A stretch of 64,000 nt of DNA from JAHDHW01 sp965220465 (GTDB lineage: Bacteria; Bacteroidota; Bacteroidia; Chitinophagales; Saprospiraceae). Below are positions 1 to 8,092 of this stretch, piece by piece; positions within the stretch are counted from its first letter, which is position 1; every line of letters begins with the position of its first letter. The stretch spans positions 62,001 through 126,000 of the forward strand of contig CBDCPZ010000024.1 in NCBI GenBank assembly GCA_965220465.1, read 5' to 3'. The notes beneath the pieces were generated by a model. The model was not told where the DNA came from. It searched no databases and was given only the letters and a program-made list of their open reading frames with translations. A program made the translations under genes and the position numbers.

Positions 1-116
1 ACAAATCTCTTCAAATACAAAATTTCAACTCTGGCTAAATAATTGGATTTAAAACATTAATTAGCAAAAATTCGTAATTTTCACCATAATTTACTTTAAA
101 ATAAAAAATAGGTCGA

Positions 117-1367
117 TTGTCTCAAACTAAAAAAGATACTACTTCTCAGCTTTCCGGCTCTAACCAAAACAGCAATATTTTGCTGGAAGCAGGGATTTAT
201 GTTTTGGATTTTTTCAACCAGTTTAGCAAAGCTGGCTTGACTTATCACAACTATCAGCATACCGTTAACATCGTCAGCCTGGTTGAAAAGATAGGTAGTT
301 CTGCTGAAGGAGGCAATCCATTTTCTAAAGAAGTAATTGAAATTGCTCAGTTGGCTGCATGGTTTTACAATATCGGTTTTTTAAAAAGCTACGATCACCC
401 CAAAGAGCAAAGCATTGAATACCTCAAAATTTTTCTAGAAAGCAATCAATTTCCGACTGATAGGATTGAAAGAGTTGTTAATTGTATCAATGTGACAAAA
501 TCTGGCGGCAGTCCAACTACTGATGAGCAACATCTTTTTTCAGATGCTTTAAACGCTCATCAAACCTGTGATAGCTTTTTCGAACAAAGCCCGCTGCTGC
601 GTTTGGAATGGGAACTGGTTCAAAATCGATACCTTTCAAATTTTGACTGGAACCAAATTCAATTGCAATATTTGCTGCAAGCTCGTTTTTATACTCCTTT
701 TGCAAAGATCCATTTTGAGCCTTTGATTGCACAAAATATTTTGGTCCAAAAGACAAAAGTTGAAAAAAATAAACTGACAGGACCTGCCTCCGTTGAAGTG
801 GATGGAACCCTTCGAAAATTCCAGGGGATTGAAAGAAAACTACCAGCTAGCGCAATACAAACTTTTTTCCGAACGAACTATCGAAATCACATCAACCTGA
901 GTGCTATTGCTGACAATAAAGCGAATATCATGATCAGCGTAAATGCGATATTGATTTCAGTACTTATTTCATTGCTGACCTATAAAAACATCACCGAGAC
1001 GACTCCAATGGTTCTGATGCCGGTTATTATTTTCCTGGTGATCAATATGATTTCTTTGGTTTTTGCGGTATTATCCATCCGACCAAAAGTTACTTCATTA
1101 AACAATGAGGATACCAGCAAGCACATCACAAAACGCAATATTGTCTTTTTTGGAAACTTCGTCAACCTGGATCTGGAAAAGTATGAAGAAGCAGTGGATG
1201 CGATGTTTCGGGATGGCGAGCTGCTTTATGGCAATATGGTTCGGGACCTTTATTATCTTGGCAAAGTGCTTGATAAAAAATATCGCTACCTCACCATTGC
1301 ATACAATACTTTTATGGTTGGTTTTGTAACAACGGTTATTACTTTTCTTTTGGCGATTCTTTTATAA
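117..1367 (+). CDS. HD-PycTM membrane protein (Pycsar effector-like, degenerate HD)
   Basis: Two-part protein of 416 aa. Residues about 20-220 resemble HD-superfamily phosphohydrolases: YHNYQH at 43-48 keeps the first histidine, but the HD dyad itself reads Y84-N85 in AAWFYNIGF. Residues about 240-416 match the Pycsar effector transmembrane module (PycTM/DUF5706): an amphipathic stretch ending NLSAIADNKANIMIS, then two hydrophobic helices (about 270-320) and a third at the C-terminus. In Pycsar systems such proteins sense cyclic pyrimidine nucleotides and damage the membrane; no cyclase gene is visible, but the window starts just upstream. The start is TTG, because an in-frame stop lies at 102-104 and no nearby ATG exists. 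Family assignment of the membrane half is fairly sure; a defence role is inference. Confidence 0.72.
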   Translation: MSQTKKDTTSQLSGSNQNSNILLEAGIYVLDFFNQFSKAGLTYHNYQHTVNIVSLVEKIGSSAEGGNPFSKEVIEIAQLAAWFYNIGFLKSYDHPKEQSIEYLKIFLESNQFPTDRIERVVNCINVTKSGGSPTTDEQHLFSDALNAHQTCDSFFEQSPLLRLEWELVQNRYLSNFDWNQIQLQYLLQARFYTPFAKIHFEPLIAQNILVQKTKVEKNKLTGPASVEVDGTLRKFQGIERKLPASAIQTFFRTNYRNHINLSAIADNKANIMISVNAILISVLISLLTYKNITETTPMVLMPVIIFLVINMISLVFAVLSIRPKVTSLNNEDTSKHITKRNIVFFGNFVNLDLEKYEEAVDAMFRDGELLYGNMVRDLYYLGKVLDKKYRYLTIAYNTFMVGFVTTVITFLLAILL

Positions 1368-1679
1368 AAGAGGGTAAAGGTTAGAAAGTTAATGGGTAAA
1401 GTGGTTGGAAAGGCTGCATGCCCATAGATCTCTTAGGAGTTAGGAGTGAGGGGTCAGGAGTCAGAAAGAAGTTGTCAGTAATCAGTAGCGAGAAGAATTA
1501 GTATTACTTCAATGCTGAAAAATCTGATGCTGACAATTAAATCCACGCATCCACAAATCAATTAATCTTCACATTCACGCATCCACAAATCCGCACATCG
1601 ACAAATCAATCAATCTTCACATCCGCAAATCAATTCATCCAATAATCCGCACATCCATCTATCCGCACATCGTCAAATC
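1368..1679. repeat. Intergenic low-complexity word repeats
   Basis: The 312-base gap between convergent genes holds no ORF. Its first half (about 1430-1480) is built from GA-rich words such as taggagt, gaggggtcaggagt and gttgtcag. Its second half (about 1540-1679) is built from degenerate CA-rich words such as atccacaaatca, atccgcacatc and aatcttcaca, repeated at irregular spacing. Words from the first half recur at 46177-46295 and words from the second half recur at 50600-50660. No hairpin followed by a T-run is evident. Confidence 0.6.
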
Positions 1680-2672
1680 CTATTTCTCATTCCATTCCCC
1701 TTTTTCATTCATTTGAAGCGTAAGGGTTTTTGGTTTTTTATCTTTTACAAAAGCAGCTGGAACTAATTGAATTTGGACCGTTTTTTCATCCATCCAATTT
1801 GGAAGGTAGGGTTCATAAAACTCGTATTCCTTTTCAAACAATATTTCCATACCAAGGTCTGTAAAACCATATATTTGAATCCCGTTAAACTCAAAACCGG
1901 CTGTTGCATCAGCGTTTGTGGTTACAAAATGTTTATAATCCGGTGATGGTTTTGGAAATCCACTGATTGGCCTCGAATAACCAAATTTGTCATCCACTAA
2001 AAGGTATTGACCTGCTTCATAAAAGTTGATCCGAAAAACAAAATAGCCCAATTTTTCAATATAATAAAGGTATTCGTATTGCCTGAAGTCTTCATTTTCT
2101 TCCATCGAATTTTGCAAAACACGTTTCTCTCCACTCAGCGAATTTACTTCATATCCATCATCAGTTTTGGTGATAAATCTGGCAACTTTTTTTAATTGCT
2201 CCTCTTTTATTTTTTGAGTACAATTGGTGTATTTTTCATTGTTTTTTGACTCTACAAAAGCAGAAACACATTTTTCATAAGGAGATGGAGCATATTCGAA
2301 AACCGGCTTTTCAAATTTTATCGCACCACCATACACCCAGCCAATATTGTTTTCTGTTGTTTTTACTTTCAGCCAGGGTTCATCATAAATAATCCCCCGA
2401 AGGTTAATTTTTTCTTTAAATGCAGATTTTTCATTCAAAAACCAAACGGTCTCCCCTTCATCAAGATCCTGAATTATTTCGCTTTTCGTATCAGGAGTTT
2501 TTCGAAGCCGAAGCTTATCCACCCAAACAAATACTTCAACGACATTGCTATCTTTGTATAAAGTCGAATCCTGTGATATCAATTCATCTTTTGGAGTTTC
2601 GTCAGAGTTTGTATTTTTACAATAAATAAGGGAGATAAAAGTTAAAAAAATTACTACTTGAGAAGCTTTCAT
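1680..2672 (-). CDS. SH3b-domain putative lipoprotein
   Basis: 330 aa. The N-terminus is a hydrophobic signal ending at C18 (SLIYC), a slightly unusual lipobox with Tyr at -1, so lipidation is likely but not certain. Residues about 46-120 form a bacterial SH3 (SH3b) fold: VDKLRLRKTPDTKSEII followed by W100-LKV and GWVYGG. Such domains commonly bind cell-wall peptides or proteins. The remaining 200 residues have no motif that I recognise. The gene converges on the HD-PycTM gene and is divergent from the glucosaminidase gene, with a 159-bp shared upstream region. The function is unknown beyond an envelope location. Confidence 0.6.
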   Translation of the reverse strand: MKASQVVIFLTFISLIYCKNTNSDETPKDELISQDSTLYKDSNVVEVFVWVDKLRLRKTPDTKSEIIQDLDEGETVWFLNEKSAFKEKINLRGIIYDEPWLKVKTTENNIGWVYGGAIKFEKPVFEYAPSPYEKCVSAFVESKNNEKYTNCTQKIKEEQLKKVARFITKTDDGYEVNSLSGEKRVLQNSMEENEDFRQYEYLYYIEKLGYFVFRINFYEAGQYLLVDDKFGYSRPISGFPKPSPDYKHFVTTNADATAGFEFNGIQIYGFTDLGMEILFEKEYEFYEPYLPNWMDEKTVQIQLVPAAFVKDKKPKTLTLQMNEKGEWNEK

Positions 2673-2831
2673 CGATTTTGTTTGAAAATATTTGTTAAAT
2701 TTTAAATAAGTGGTTGGTTTTTTGTTCTTTTAGCTGTTTTAAACAAACATAATTTCCAAAATAGTTATAATATTCGGAATGCTACAATATCTAATATTGT
2801 GATAACAAAGATTCCTTAAACCTAAAACGCT

Positions 2832-4157
2832 ATGATTCGGAAAACACTATTTTCGCTGTTTTTATTATTTCTTATGCAATTATCTTTTGCACAAGACGAT
2901 TCTCGAAATGTATATATTAACCGATATAGGGATATTGCAATCAGTGAAGCAGAACGTACCGGGGTTCCTGCCAGTATCAAATTAGCGCAGGGGATTCTAG
3001 AATCTAATGCTGGCCAGAGTACCTTAGCCGTTAAAGCTAAAAATCATTTTGGAATAAAGTGCCACAAGGATTGGACAGGTAGAAAATACTACCTCGAAGA
3101 TGACGACTATGATGAAAATGGTAAGATAATCGAATCTTGTTTTAGAGTTTACAAAAACGCTGACGCTTCATATATTGCGCATTCTGAGTTTTTGCGCGAT
3201 CCTAACAAACGATACCGTTATGGTTTTCTTTTTGACCTTCCTCCAACCGACTATCGAGCCTGGGCTTATGGCTTGAAAAGTGCGGGATATGCCACCAGTC
3301 CAACTTATGCAGAAAAATTAATCCGGGTCATAGAAACCTATGAACTCTATAGATTTGACAACATGTCAATGGTTGATATCCAACATGGTACTGCTGGCCC
3401 TGTAAATGGATATAGTGCAACTATGATCAACCAGGTAAAAGTTACGTTTGCAAAAATTGGAGATACTCCTTCCAAAATTTCCGATCGAACAGGCGTTTCG
3501 TTAAAGCGAATTTTGAAATATAATGAGAAACTCACCACCGGAGGGCAAGACATCAAACCTGAAACCAGGGTTTTCCTCCAGAAGAAAAGGAGTAGTTTTA
3601 GAGGAACGAAAAAATGGCATTATATCAAAGAAGGAGAGTCTATGTTTGAAATCAGTCAGCTTTACGGCTTACAACTGAGCAAATTGTTTAAAAAGAACCG
3701 TATGAAAGAAGGAACTCAAGCTGCAGTTGGTGAAAGGATAAAATTACGTGGTTGTAAAATACGTAAAAAAGACGCACCAAAACTTGGTGCCGCTATTGAA
3801 GAAACCCCGGAAACTCCTATTAAAATTGAAACTCCTATAAGTGATGATGACGATGAAGATTTTGGTGAAGACTTTGAAATTGAAATTCCTCAACCAGAAC
3901 GAACGGATACTGATATTGATAATCCAATGATAACCATTCCTCCTGTTGAACCTGATACTGCAATAATTGAAAATACTGATCCGAAGCCGAGTACTGAAAA
4001 TGATGAAATCGAAACCGGAGTGATGTACACCGTTCAAAAAGGAGATACACTTTTCGGTATTTCGCGGCTTTTTGGAACATCGGTGGAATCGATCAAGTCG
4101 CTTAACAATCTCGATTCAACGATTATTAGTCCCGGACAACGATTAAAGATCTTTTAA
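2832..4157 (+). CDS. LysM-containing glucosaminidase (peptidoglycan hydrolase)
   Basis: 441 aa secreted murein hydrolase. Residues 1-20 are a signal peptide ending SFAQ. Residues about 28-175 are a FlgJ/Auto-type mannosyl-glycoprotein endo-beta-N-acetylglucosaminidase domain, with the catalytic-glutamate motif AQGILESNAGQS and NHFGIKC. Two divergent LysM-like repeats follow (about 200-255 and 260-305), then a strongly acidic linker (DDDDEDFGEDFE), and a canonical LysM at the end (YTVQKGDTLFGISRLFG). It should cleave glycan strands while anchored to the wall by the LysM modules. The ATG start fits the signal peptide. Family assignment is confident; the physiological role (growth or division) is inference. 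Confidence 0.88.
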   Translation: MIRKTLFSLFLLFLMQLSFAQDDSRNVYINRYRDIAISEAERTGVPASIKLAQGILESNAGQSTLAVKAKNHFGIKCHKDWTGRKYYLEDDDYDENGKIIESCFRVYKNADASYIAHSEFLRDPNKRYRYGFLFDLPPTDYRAWAYGLKSAGYATSPTYAEKLIRVIETYELYRFDNMSMVDIQHGTAGPVNGYSATMINQVKVTFAKIGDTPSKISDRTGVSLKRILKYNEKLTTGGQDIKPETRVFLQKKRSSFRGTKKWHYIKEGESMFEISQLYGLQLSKLFKKNRMKEGTQAAVGERIKLRGCKIRKKDAPKLGAAIEETPETPIKIETPISDDDDEDFGEDFEIEIPQPERTDTDIDNPMITIPPVEPDTAIIENTDPKPSTENDEIETGVMYTVQKGDTLFGISRLFGTSVESIKSLNNLDSTIISPGQRLKIF

Positions 4158-4230
4158 TCCAATCGTTTTTTAATATATCATTTTTAACTTGCAATAGTTT
4201 TTAGAGAAGATAATCACGTAAGCACTTGAC

Positions 4231-4971
4231 ATGAAAAAATATTTACTGACCATAATTTCAATCATTTTCTTCACTGCAACATCACAGGCCCAGGGTTATT
4301 ACTTTGGAGTAAAAGGAGGGGCGACGATCGGAATTCAGAAATGGAACAATTATGAGAAGGATCCGCTTATTGCTTACCATGGGATAATATTTATTGAAAC
4401 TGCTAGCGAGGGAAACCAGTTTGCTCTCTTTGCCCAAACAGGATATCATGTAAAAGGTAGCGCATTGCGAAACCGAAACTTTTATAATCCGATAAGTAAC
4501 ACAACAGTAAAACCTCCTACACAAAAGTTTGAGTTTAAGAATATTTCACTTACTCTGGGGGGGAAACAAAAGTTCAATTTGGGTGAAAGTAGTAAAATGT
4601 ATTATCTCTTCGGAATAAGAGGGGATTATACTATAAAAACCAACTTTGATCAATACAAATCAATTAATACCACATTTAACACCTTATATTATCCAGATGA
4701 TTCTTTTGTAAAAAAATGGAATTATGGCGTAACTGTTGGGGGTGGATTTGAATTTGCTTTTTCAGATTACATTTCTGCACTGATTGAATTCACGGTGAAT
4801 CCTGATTTCTCTAGGCAGTATTTCCAAGAACCAATAGATAATATTTATGATCCCTACACTGGTCAATTTCGCCGTTTAAATCAAACTGAGATAAGAAATA
4901 CAACATTTGAAATATCCCTCGGTCTAATCTTTCTGCATAGGATCGAATATGTTGATGTGATGTTGTTTTAA
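4231..4971 (+). CDS. Outer-membrane beta-barrel (porin-family) protein
   Basis: 246 aa. Residues 1-20 form a signal peptide (MKKYLLTIISIIFF...SQAQ). The rest alternates short amphipathic strands with glycine and aromatic residues (YYFGVKGGATIGIQKW, FALFAQTGYHVKGS, YLFGIRGDYTIKT, NYGVTVGGGFEF, FEISLGLIFL), typical of the PorT/outer_membrane_beta-barrel_2 type common in Bacteroidota. No plug domain or TonB box is present. The protein does not end in the usual aromatic but in VDVMLF, which still ends in Phe. It follows the glucosaminidase by 73 bp on the same strand and is closed by a strong terminator. The substrate or structural role is unknown. Confidence 0.7.
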   Translation: MKKYLLTIISIIFFTATSQAQGYYFGVKGGATIGIQKWNNYEKDPLIAYHGIIFIETASEGNQFALFAQTGYHVKGSALRNRNFYNPISNTTVKPPTQKFEFKNISLTLGGKQKFNLGESSKMYYLFGIRGDYTIKTNFDQYKSINTTFNTLYYPDDSFVKKWNYGVTVGGGFEFAFSDYISALIEFTVNPDFSRQYFQEPIDNIYDPYTGQFRRLNQTEIRNTTFEISLGLIFLHRIEYVDVMLF

Positions 4972-4987
4972 AGCAAAAAACTCCATT

Positions 4988-5023
4988 AAAAAAGCCAGCT
5001 TACAATTGTGAGTTGGCTTTTTT
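4988..5023 (+). terminator. Intrinsic terminator
   Basis: A 13-bp stem (aaaaaagccagct / agttggctttttt, one G-U pair) with a 10-base loop and a T-run lies 17 bp after the beta-barrel gene. The A-tract on the 5' side lets it act in both directions. Confidence 0.85.
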
Positions 5024-5080
5024 AATTTTCACAAATAACTATTTATCAGTCGTTTATGTTTTTATAGCGTATATTTTAGT

Positions 5081-5126
5081 TATAAATCGTATAAAATAGT
5101 TGTAAAACTAATTTATACGATTTATA
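5081..5126. promoter_or_regulatory. 46-bp dyad, candidate BlaI operator
   Basis: Two 15-base arms (5081-5095 and 5112-5126) are perfect reverse complements. Inside them lies a second dyad, tagttgtaaaacta (5097-5110), sharing the same centre, with a single non-pairing position between inner and outer arms. The inner dyad has the size and TGTA core expected of BlaI/MecI operators. It overlies the -33 element of the blaI promoter, as expected for autorepression. Confidence 0.7.
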
Positions 5127-5130
5127 TTTG
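5100..5130 (+). promoter_or_regulatory. Bacteroidota-type promoter of blaI-M56 pair
   Basis: A TTG at 5100-5102 (-33 element), a 20-base spacer and TATATTTG at 5123-5130 (consensus TAnnTTTG, -7 element). It lies 38 bp before the blaI start and is almost fully enclosed by the dyad at 5081-5126. Confidence 0.7.
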
Positions 5131-5167
5131 TATTGTTGATTCTTAAAATCTGGAAATAATATTACTT

Positions 5168-5554
5168 ATGAAACAATTGACAAAGGCTGAAGAAGACATC
5201 ATGCAAATCATTTGGCGGCTCGATCGATGCACGGTCAAAGATATCAGAGACCATATCGAACAAGAAACCGGCAAAGAAAAACCGCCGCATAGCACCATTT
5301 CTACTATCGTTCGCATCTTGGAAGATAAGGGCGTTCTGGATCACAAGGCTTATGGCCGGACTCATGAATATTTTCCGCTTGTAAGCAAGAAAGATTATAA
5401 ACGCCGGACGTTGAAAAAATTTGTCAGTGATTATTTTGAAGGCTCCATGAATGAATTGGTTTCCTTTCTTGTGAAAGAAAAGAATATTGACATTGATGAT
5501 TTAAATGAAATCTTAAATCAATCACAAAACGAAAAAGATAACAGCCATGATTAG
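5168..5554 (+). CDS. BlaI/MecI/CopY-family repressor
   Basis: 128 aa, the usual size of penicillinase-repressor family regulators. Residues 1-75 form the winged helix: LTKAEEDIMQIIWRLDRCTVKDIRDHI, then STISTIVRILEDKGVLDHKAYGRTHEYFPLV. Residues about 80-125 form the dimerisation helices (FVSDYFEGSMNELVSFLVKE). It should repress its own operon by binding the dyad upstream and be cleaved or released through the membrane peptidase encoded next. Its stop codon overlaps the start of that gene by 8 bp, indicating translational coupling. The inducing signal is unknown; no beta-lactamase is nearby. Confidence 0.9.
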   Translation: MKQLTKAEEDIMQIIWRLDRCTVKDIRDHIEQETGKEKPPHSTISTIVRILEDKGVLDHKAYGRTHEYFPLVSKKDYKRRTLKKFVSDYFEGSMNELVSFLVKEKNIDIDDLNEILNQSQNEKDNSHD

Positions 5555-7973
5555 TTATATCACCGAAGTCACTCTTTGTCTTTTAGGCTTTTATTTGTTG
5601 TATGCATTGTGGCTCAGCAAAGAAACTTTCTTCAAAGCAAATCGCTGGTATTTATTGGGAACACTCCTTACCAGTCTTACTATTCCATTGATCGAAATGC
5701 CGAATTTTGCAGCTACTTTGAGCAATGGAATCACAACATTCTACATCGAACCGATAACGATTACCGTCCAATCTTTAGAAACTACGCTTGAAGAAATTGT
5801 CATTACACCAAAAGAAGAGGGTTTTGATTTTAGGGGTTTGTTTGTTTCAATTTATTTGGTGGTTGTTGTGGTTTTATTGTTTCGATTCTTTTTTGGCTTA
5901 GTTCAAATCTATCGATTGAAGAGGCAGGGAATTGTTGAAAAGAAAGGGTCATATTTTTTAGTAAAAACAAACAAATCTCATCTTCCTTTTTCCTTTTTCA
6001 ACTATTTATTTTGGAGCGAAAAGTTAACATTTACAGAAGAGGAAGAAGAAAAAATATTGCGCCATGAAATAACGCATATTCAGGAAAAACACAGTTACGA
6101 TGTGATTTTGCTTGAGCTTTTGAATGTGTTCCTTTGGTGCAGCCCTTTGATCTATTTTTACAAAAAAGCTTTAAAAAATATTCATGAATATCTTGCAGAC
6201 GCCGCGGTCCTGCAAAATACACAAACCCGTCAGTACGGGCAATTATTGCTCAAGCAATCCCAATCCGGAATCAGGATTGCGCAAGCAAACAATTTTATTC
6301 ATTCACAACTTAAAAAACGCATTATTATGATGACGAAAAATAAATCGCGGCAACGCTCGCTTTTGAAGTATATCGCGATATTACCAATAGCTTTGATGCT
6401 CCTTTTGATTTTATCTCAAAAAGATGTTTTAGCCAATTTGAAAGCGAATGACACTTTAATTGAAAATCAAAGCGAAATAAATTCAAATGCTCCAGATGAA
6501 AAAATTCTGGGCGATGTAGACGAAATGCCAAGATTCTCTGGCTGTGAAAATATTGTAAATAAAGAAGAGCAAAGAGTTTGCTCAAACAAGGAATTGATAG
6601 AATTTATTTATAAAAACATTAAATATCCTGCAGAAGCTAAAAAAGGCGGCCATGAAGGAACCGTTGTTATTGATTTCGTTGTGAAGGAAGATGGTAGCCT
6701 TGCTGAATTCAATATATTAAAAGATGTTGAAGGCGGCTGTGGTGTTGAAGCACTTCGTGTTATGAAAACGATGCCGAAATGGATTCCAGGAAAAAAAGAT
6801 GGTAAACCCGTTTCAACAACCATGACCATTCCTGTCAAGTTTGCACTAAGTGGAGATGACAAGGCTTCCAATACACCAAAGTCTGATGAAGAAACCTTCA
6901 ATGTAGTAGAGCAAATGCCGCAATTTCCAGGCTGTACTGATTTAGAAGATGTTGGAAACAGTAAGTCCTGTTCACAAAAGAAATTAATTGAATTTATTTA
7001 TAAAAACATCAAATATCCTGAAGCTGCCAAAAAAGGTGGCCATGAAGGAATCGTTGTTATTGAATTCGTCGTAAAAGAAGATGGTAGCCTTGCTGATTTC
7101 AAAATCTTAAAAGATGTTGAAGGCGGCTGTGGTGTTGAAGCACTTCGTGTTATGAAAACGATGCCGGTTTGGATTCCAGGCAAGCATAAAGGGAAAGCAG
7201 TTTCTGTTAATTTGAAAATACCTGTGAAGTTTAAATTAGATGGCAAGGATAAAGTGATCAATCTTCCAAGTACAGATTCAAATTTTGATGACGAAGTATT
7301 TATGGTTGTTGAAAATATGCCTGTTTTTCCTGGATGTTCCGATATTGAAGATGGTTTTGAAAAGAAAAAATGTTCAAACAAAAACCTTTTCGAATTTATT
7401 TTTTCAAATGTAAAATACCCAAAGGAAGCTAATGAAAAAGGTGTTGAAGGAAAAGTAATTGTTAAATTCATCGTAGATGAAGAAGGAAACGTAATCAAAC
7501 CTGAAATTGTAAAAGATCCGGGCGAAGGGCTTGGCGATGAAGTCTTGCGTGTAATCAATCTAATGAATGAAATGCCCGAAAAATGGACTCCCGGCCAGCA
7601 AGGCGGCAAAAATGTAAATGTTGCTCTGACGCTTCCAGTTGCTTTTAAAGCAGAAAAAAAGGAGGACACAAAACCAGATTATCCAAAAACGGAAGCGTCT
7701 AAAAACCAAACCCTGGAATTGTCGCATTTTAATGCGTATCCAAATCCTTCAAACGGTAATTTAAATTTGGAACTTGGAGAAGTAAATTTTCCTACAACCA
7801 TCAAAATAACTGATATAAACGGAAGAGAAATTTACTCCAAAAAAATAGACAAGATTAACACCGGCACGGTTAAAATCAATGATATTGACATCAGCAGTGC
7901 TGCAAAAGGGAATCTCTTTATCGTTGTTGAACAAGATGGAAAAACCACTTCAAAGAAGATTTTAGTACAATAA
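5547..7973 (+). CDS. BlaR1-like M56 peptidase with three TonB domains and a T9SS tail
   Basis: 808 aa mosaic. The N-terminal membrane part has helices at about 5-22, 34-48 and 98-118, followed by an M56 zinc-protease domain with H173-EITH-177 and a downstream E214 (HEYLAD). A helix near 275-295 ends the sensor part. Three periplasmic TonB C-terminal-like domains follow (about 351-432, 481-562, 614-702), each preceded by a conserved FxGC...C segment, and a T9SS type A-like C-terminal domain begins at about 728 (YPNPSNGNLNLEL). The protease is expected to act on the BlaI partner. The repeats and sorting tail are not part of classical BlaR1. Repeats 1 and 2 share a 60-bp identical DNA block. Confidence 0.85.
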   Translation: MISYITEVTLCLLGFYLLYALWLSKETFFKANRWYLLGTLLTSLTIPLIEMPNFAATLSNGITTFYIEPITITVQSLETTLEEIVITPKEEGFDFRGLFVSIYLVVVVVLLFRFFFGLVQIYRLKRQGIVEKKGSYFLVKTNKSHLPFSFFNYLFWSEKLTFTEEEEEKILRHEITHIQEKHSYDVILLELLNVFLWCSPLIYFYKKALKNIHEYLADAAVLQNTQTRQYGQLLLKQSQSGIRIAQANNFIHSQLKKRIIMMTKNKSRQRSLLKYIAILPIALMLLLILSQKDVLANLKANDTLIENQSEINSNAPDEKILGDVDEMPRFSGCENIVNKEEQRVCSNKELIEFIYKNIKYPAEAKKGGHEGTVVIDFVVKEDGSLAEFNILKDVEGGCGVEALRVMKTMPKWIPGKKDGKPVSTTMTIPVKFALSGDDKASNTPKSDEETFNVVEQMPQFPGCTDLEDVGNSKSCSQKKLIEFIYKNIKYPEAAKKGGHEGIVVIEFVVKEDGSLADFKILKDVEGGCGVEALRVMKTMPVWIPGKHKGKAVSVNLKIPVKFKLDGKDKVINLPSTDSNFDDEVFMVVENMPVFPGCSDIEDGFEKKKCSNKNLFEFIFSNVKYPKEANEKGVEGKVIVKFIVDEEGNVIKPEIVKDPGEGLGDEVLRVINLMNEMPEKWTPGQQGGKNVNVALTLPVAFKAEKKEDTKPDYPKTEASKNQTLELSHFNAYPNPSNGNLNLELGEVNFPTTIKITDINGREIYSKKIDKINTGTVKINDIDISSAAKGNLFIVVEQDGKTTSKKILVQ
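6717..7166 (+). repeat. 390-bp-period internal duplication in M56-TonB gene
   Basis: The DNA at 6717-6776 and 7107-7166 is identical over 60 bases, and the flanking codons are highly similar (about 6590-6850 versus 6980-7240). The spacing equals 130 codons, one TonB-repeat unit. Synonymous positions are conserved too, which points to recent duplication or gene conversion. Confidence 0.85.
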
Positions 7974-7993
7974 TTCTGATTATAGATTTGACT

Positions 7994-8030
7994 AAAAAGG
8001 CGTTGCAAATTTGATTGCAGCGCCTTTTTT
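7994..8030 (+). terminator. Intrinsic terminator
   Basis: Stem of up to 15 bp (aaaaaggcg... / ...cgccttttt, one G-U pair) with a 6-base loop and a T-run, 20 bp after the M56-TonB gene. It separates the regulator pair from the FMN oxidase gene. Confidence 0.85.
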
Positions 8031-8092
8031 ATATTTCCTCTTTAAAAATCTTTTGTAATTTGGTTTGTAAGTAAGAAACAAATCAATCTTCT

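Noticed and set aside
1540..1679. Possible CRISPR or tandem-satellite array
   Set aside because: The words vary in length and spacing, there are no spacers of constant length, and no cas genes are nearby.
6608..7669. Long open frames antisense to the M56-TonB gene
   Set aside because: They are by-products of repeated codons in the TonB domains; they lack starts with context and resemble nothing, while the sense frame has clear domains.
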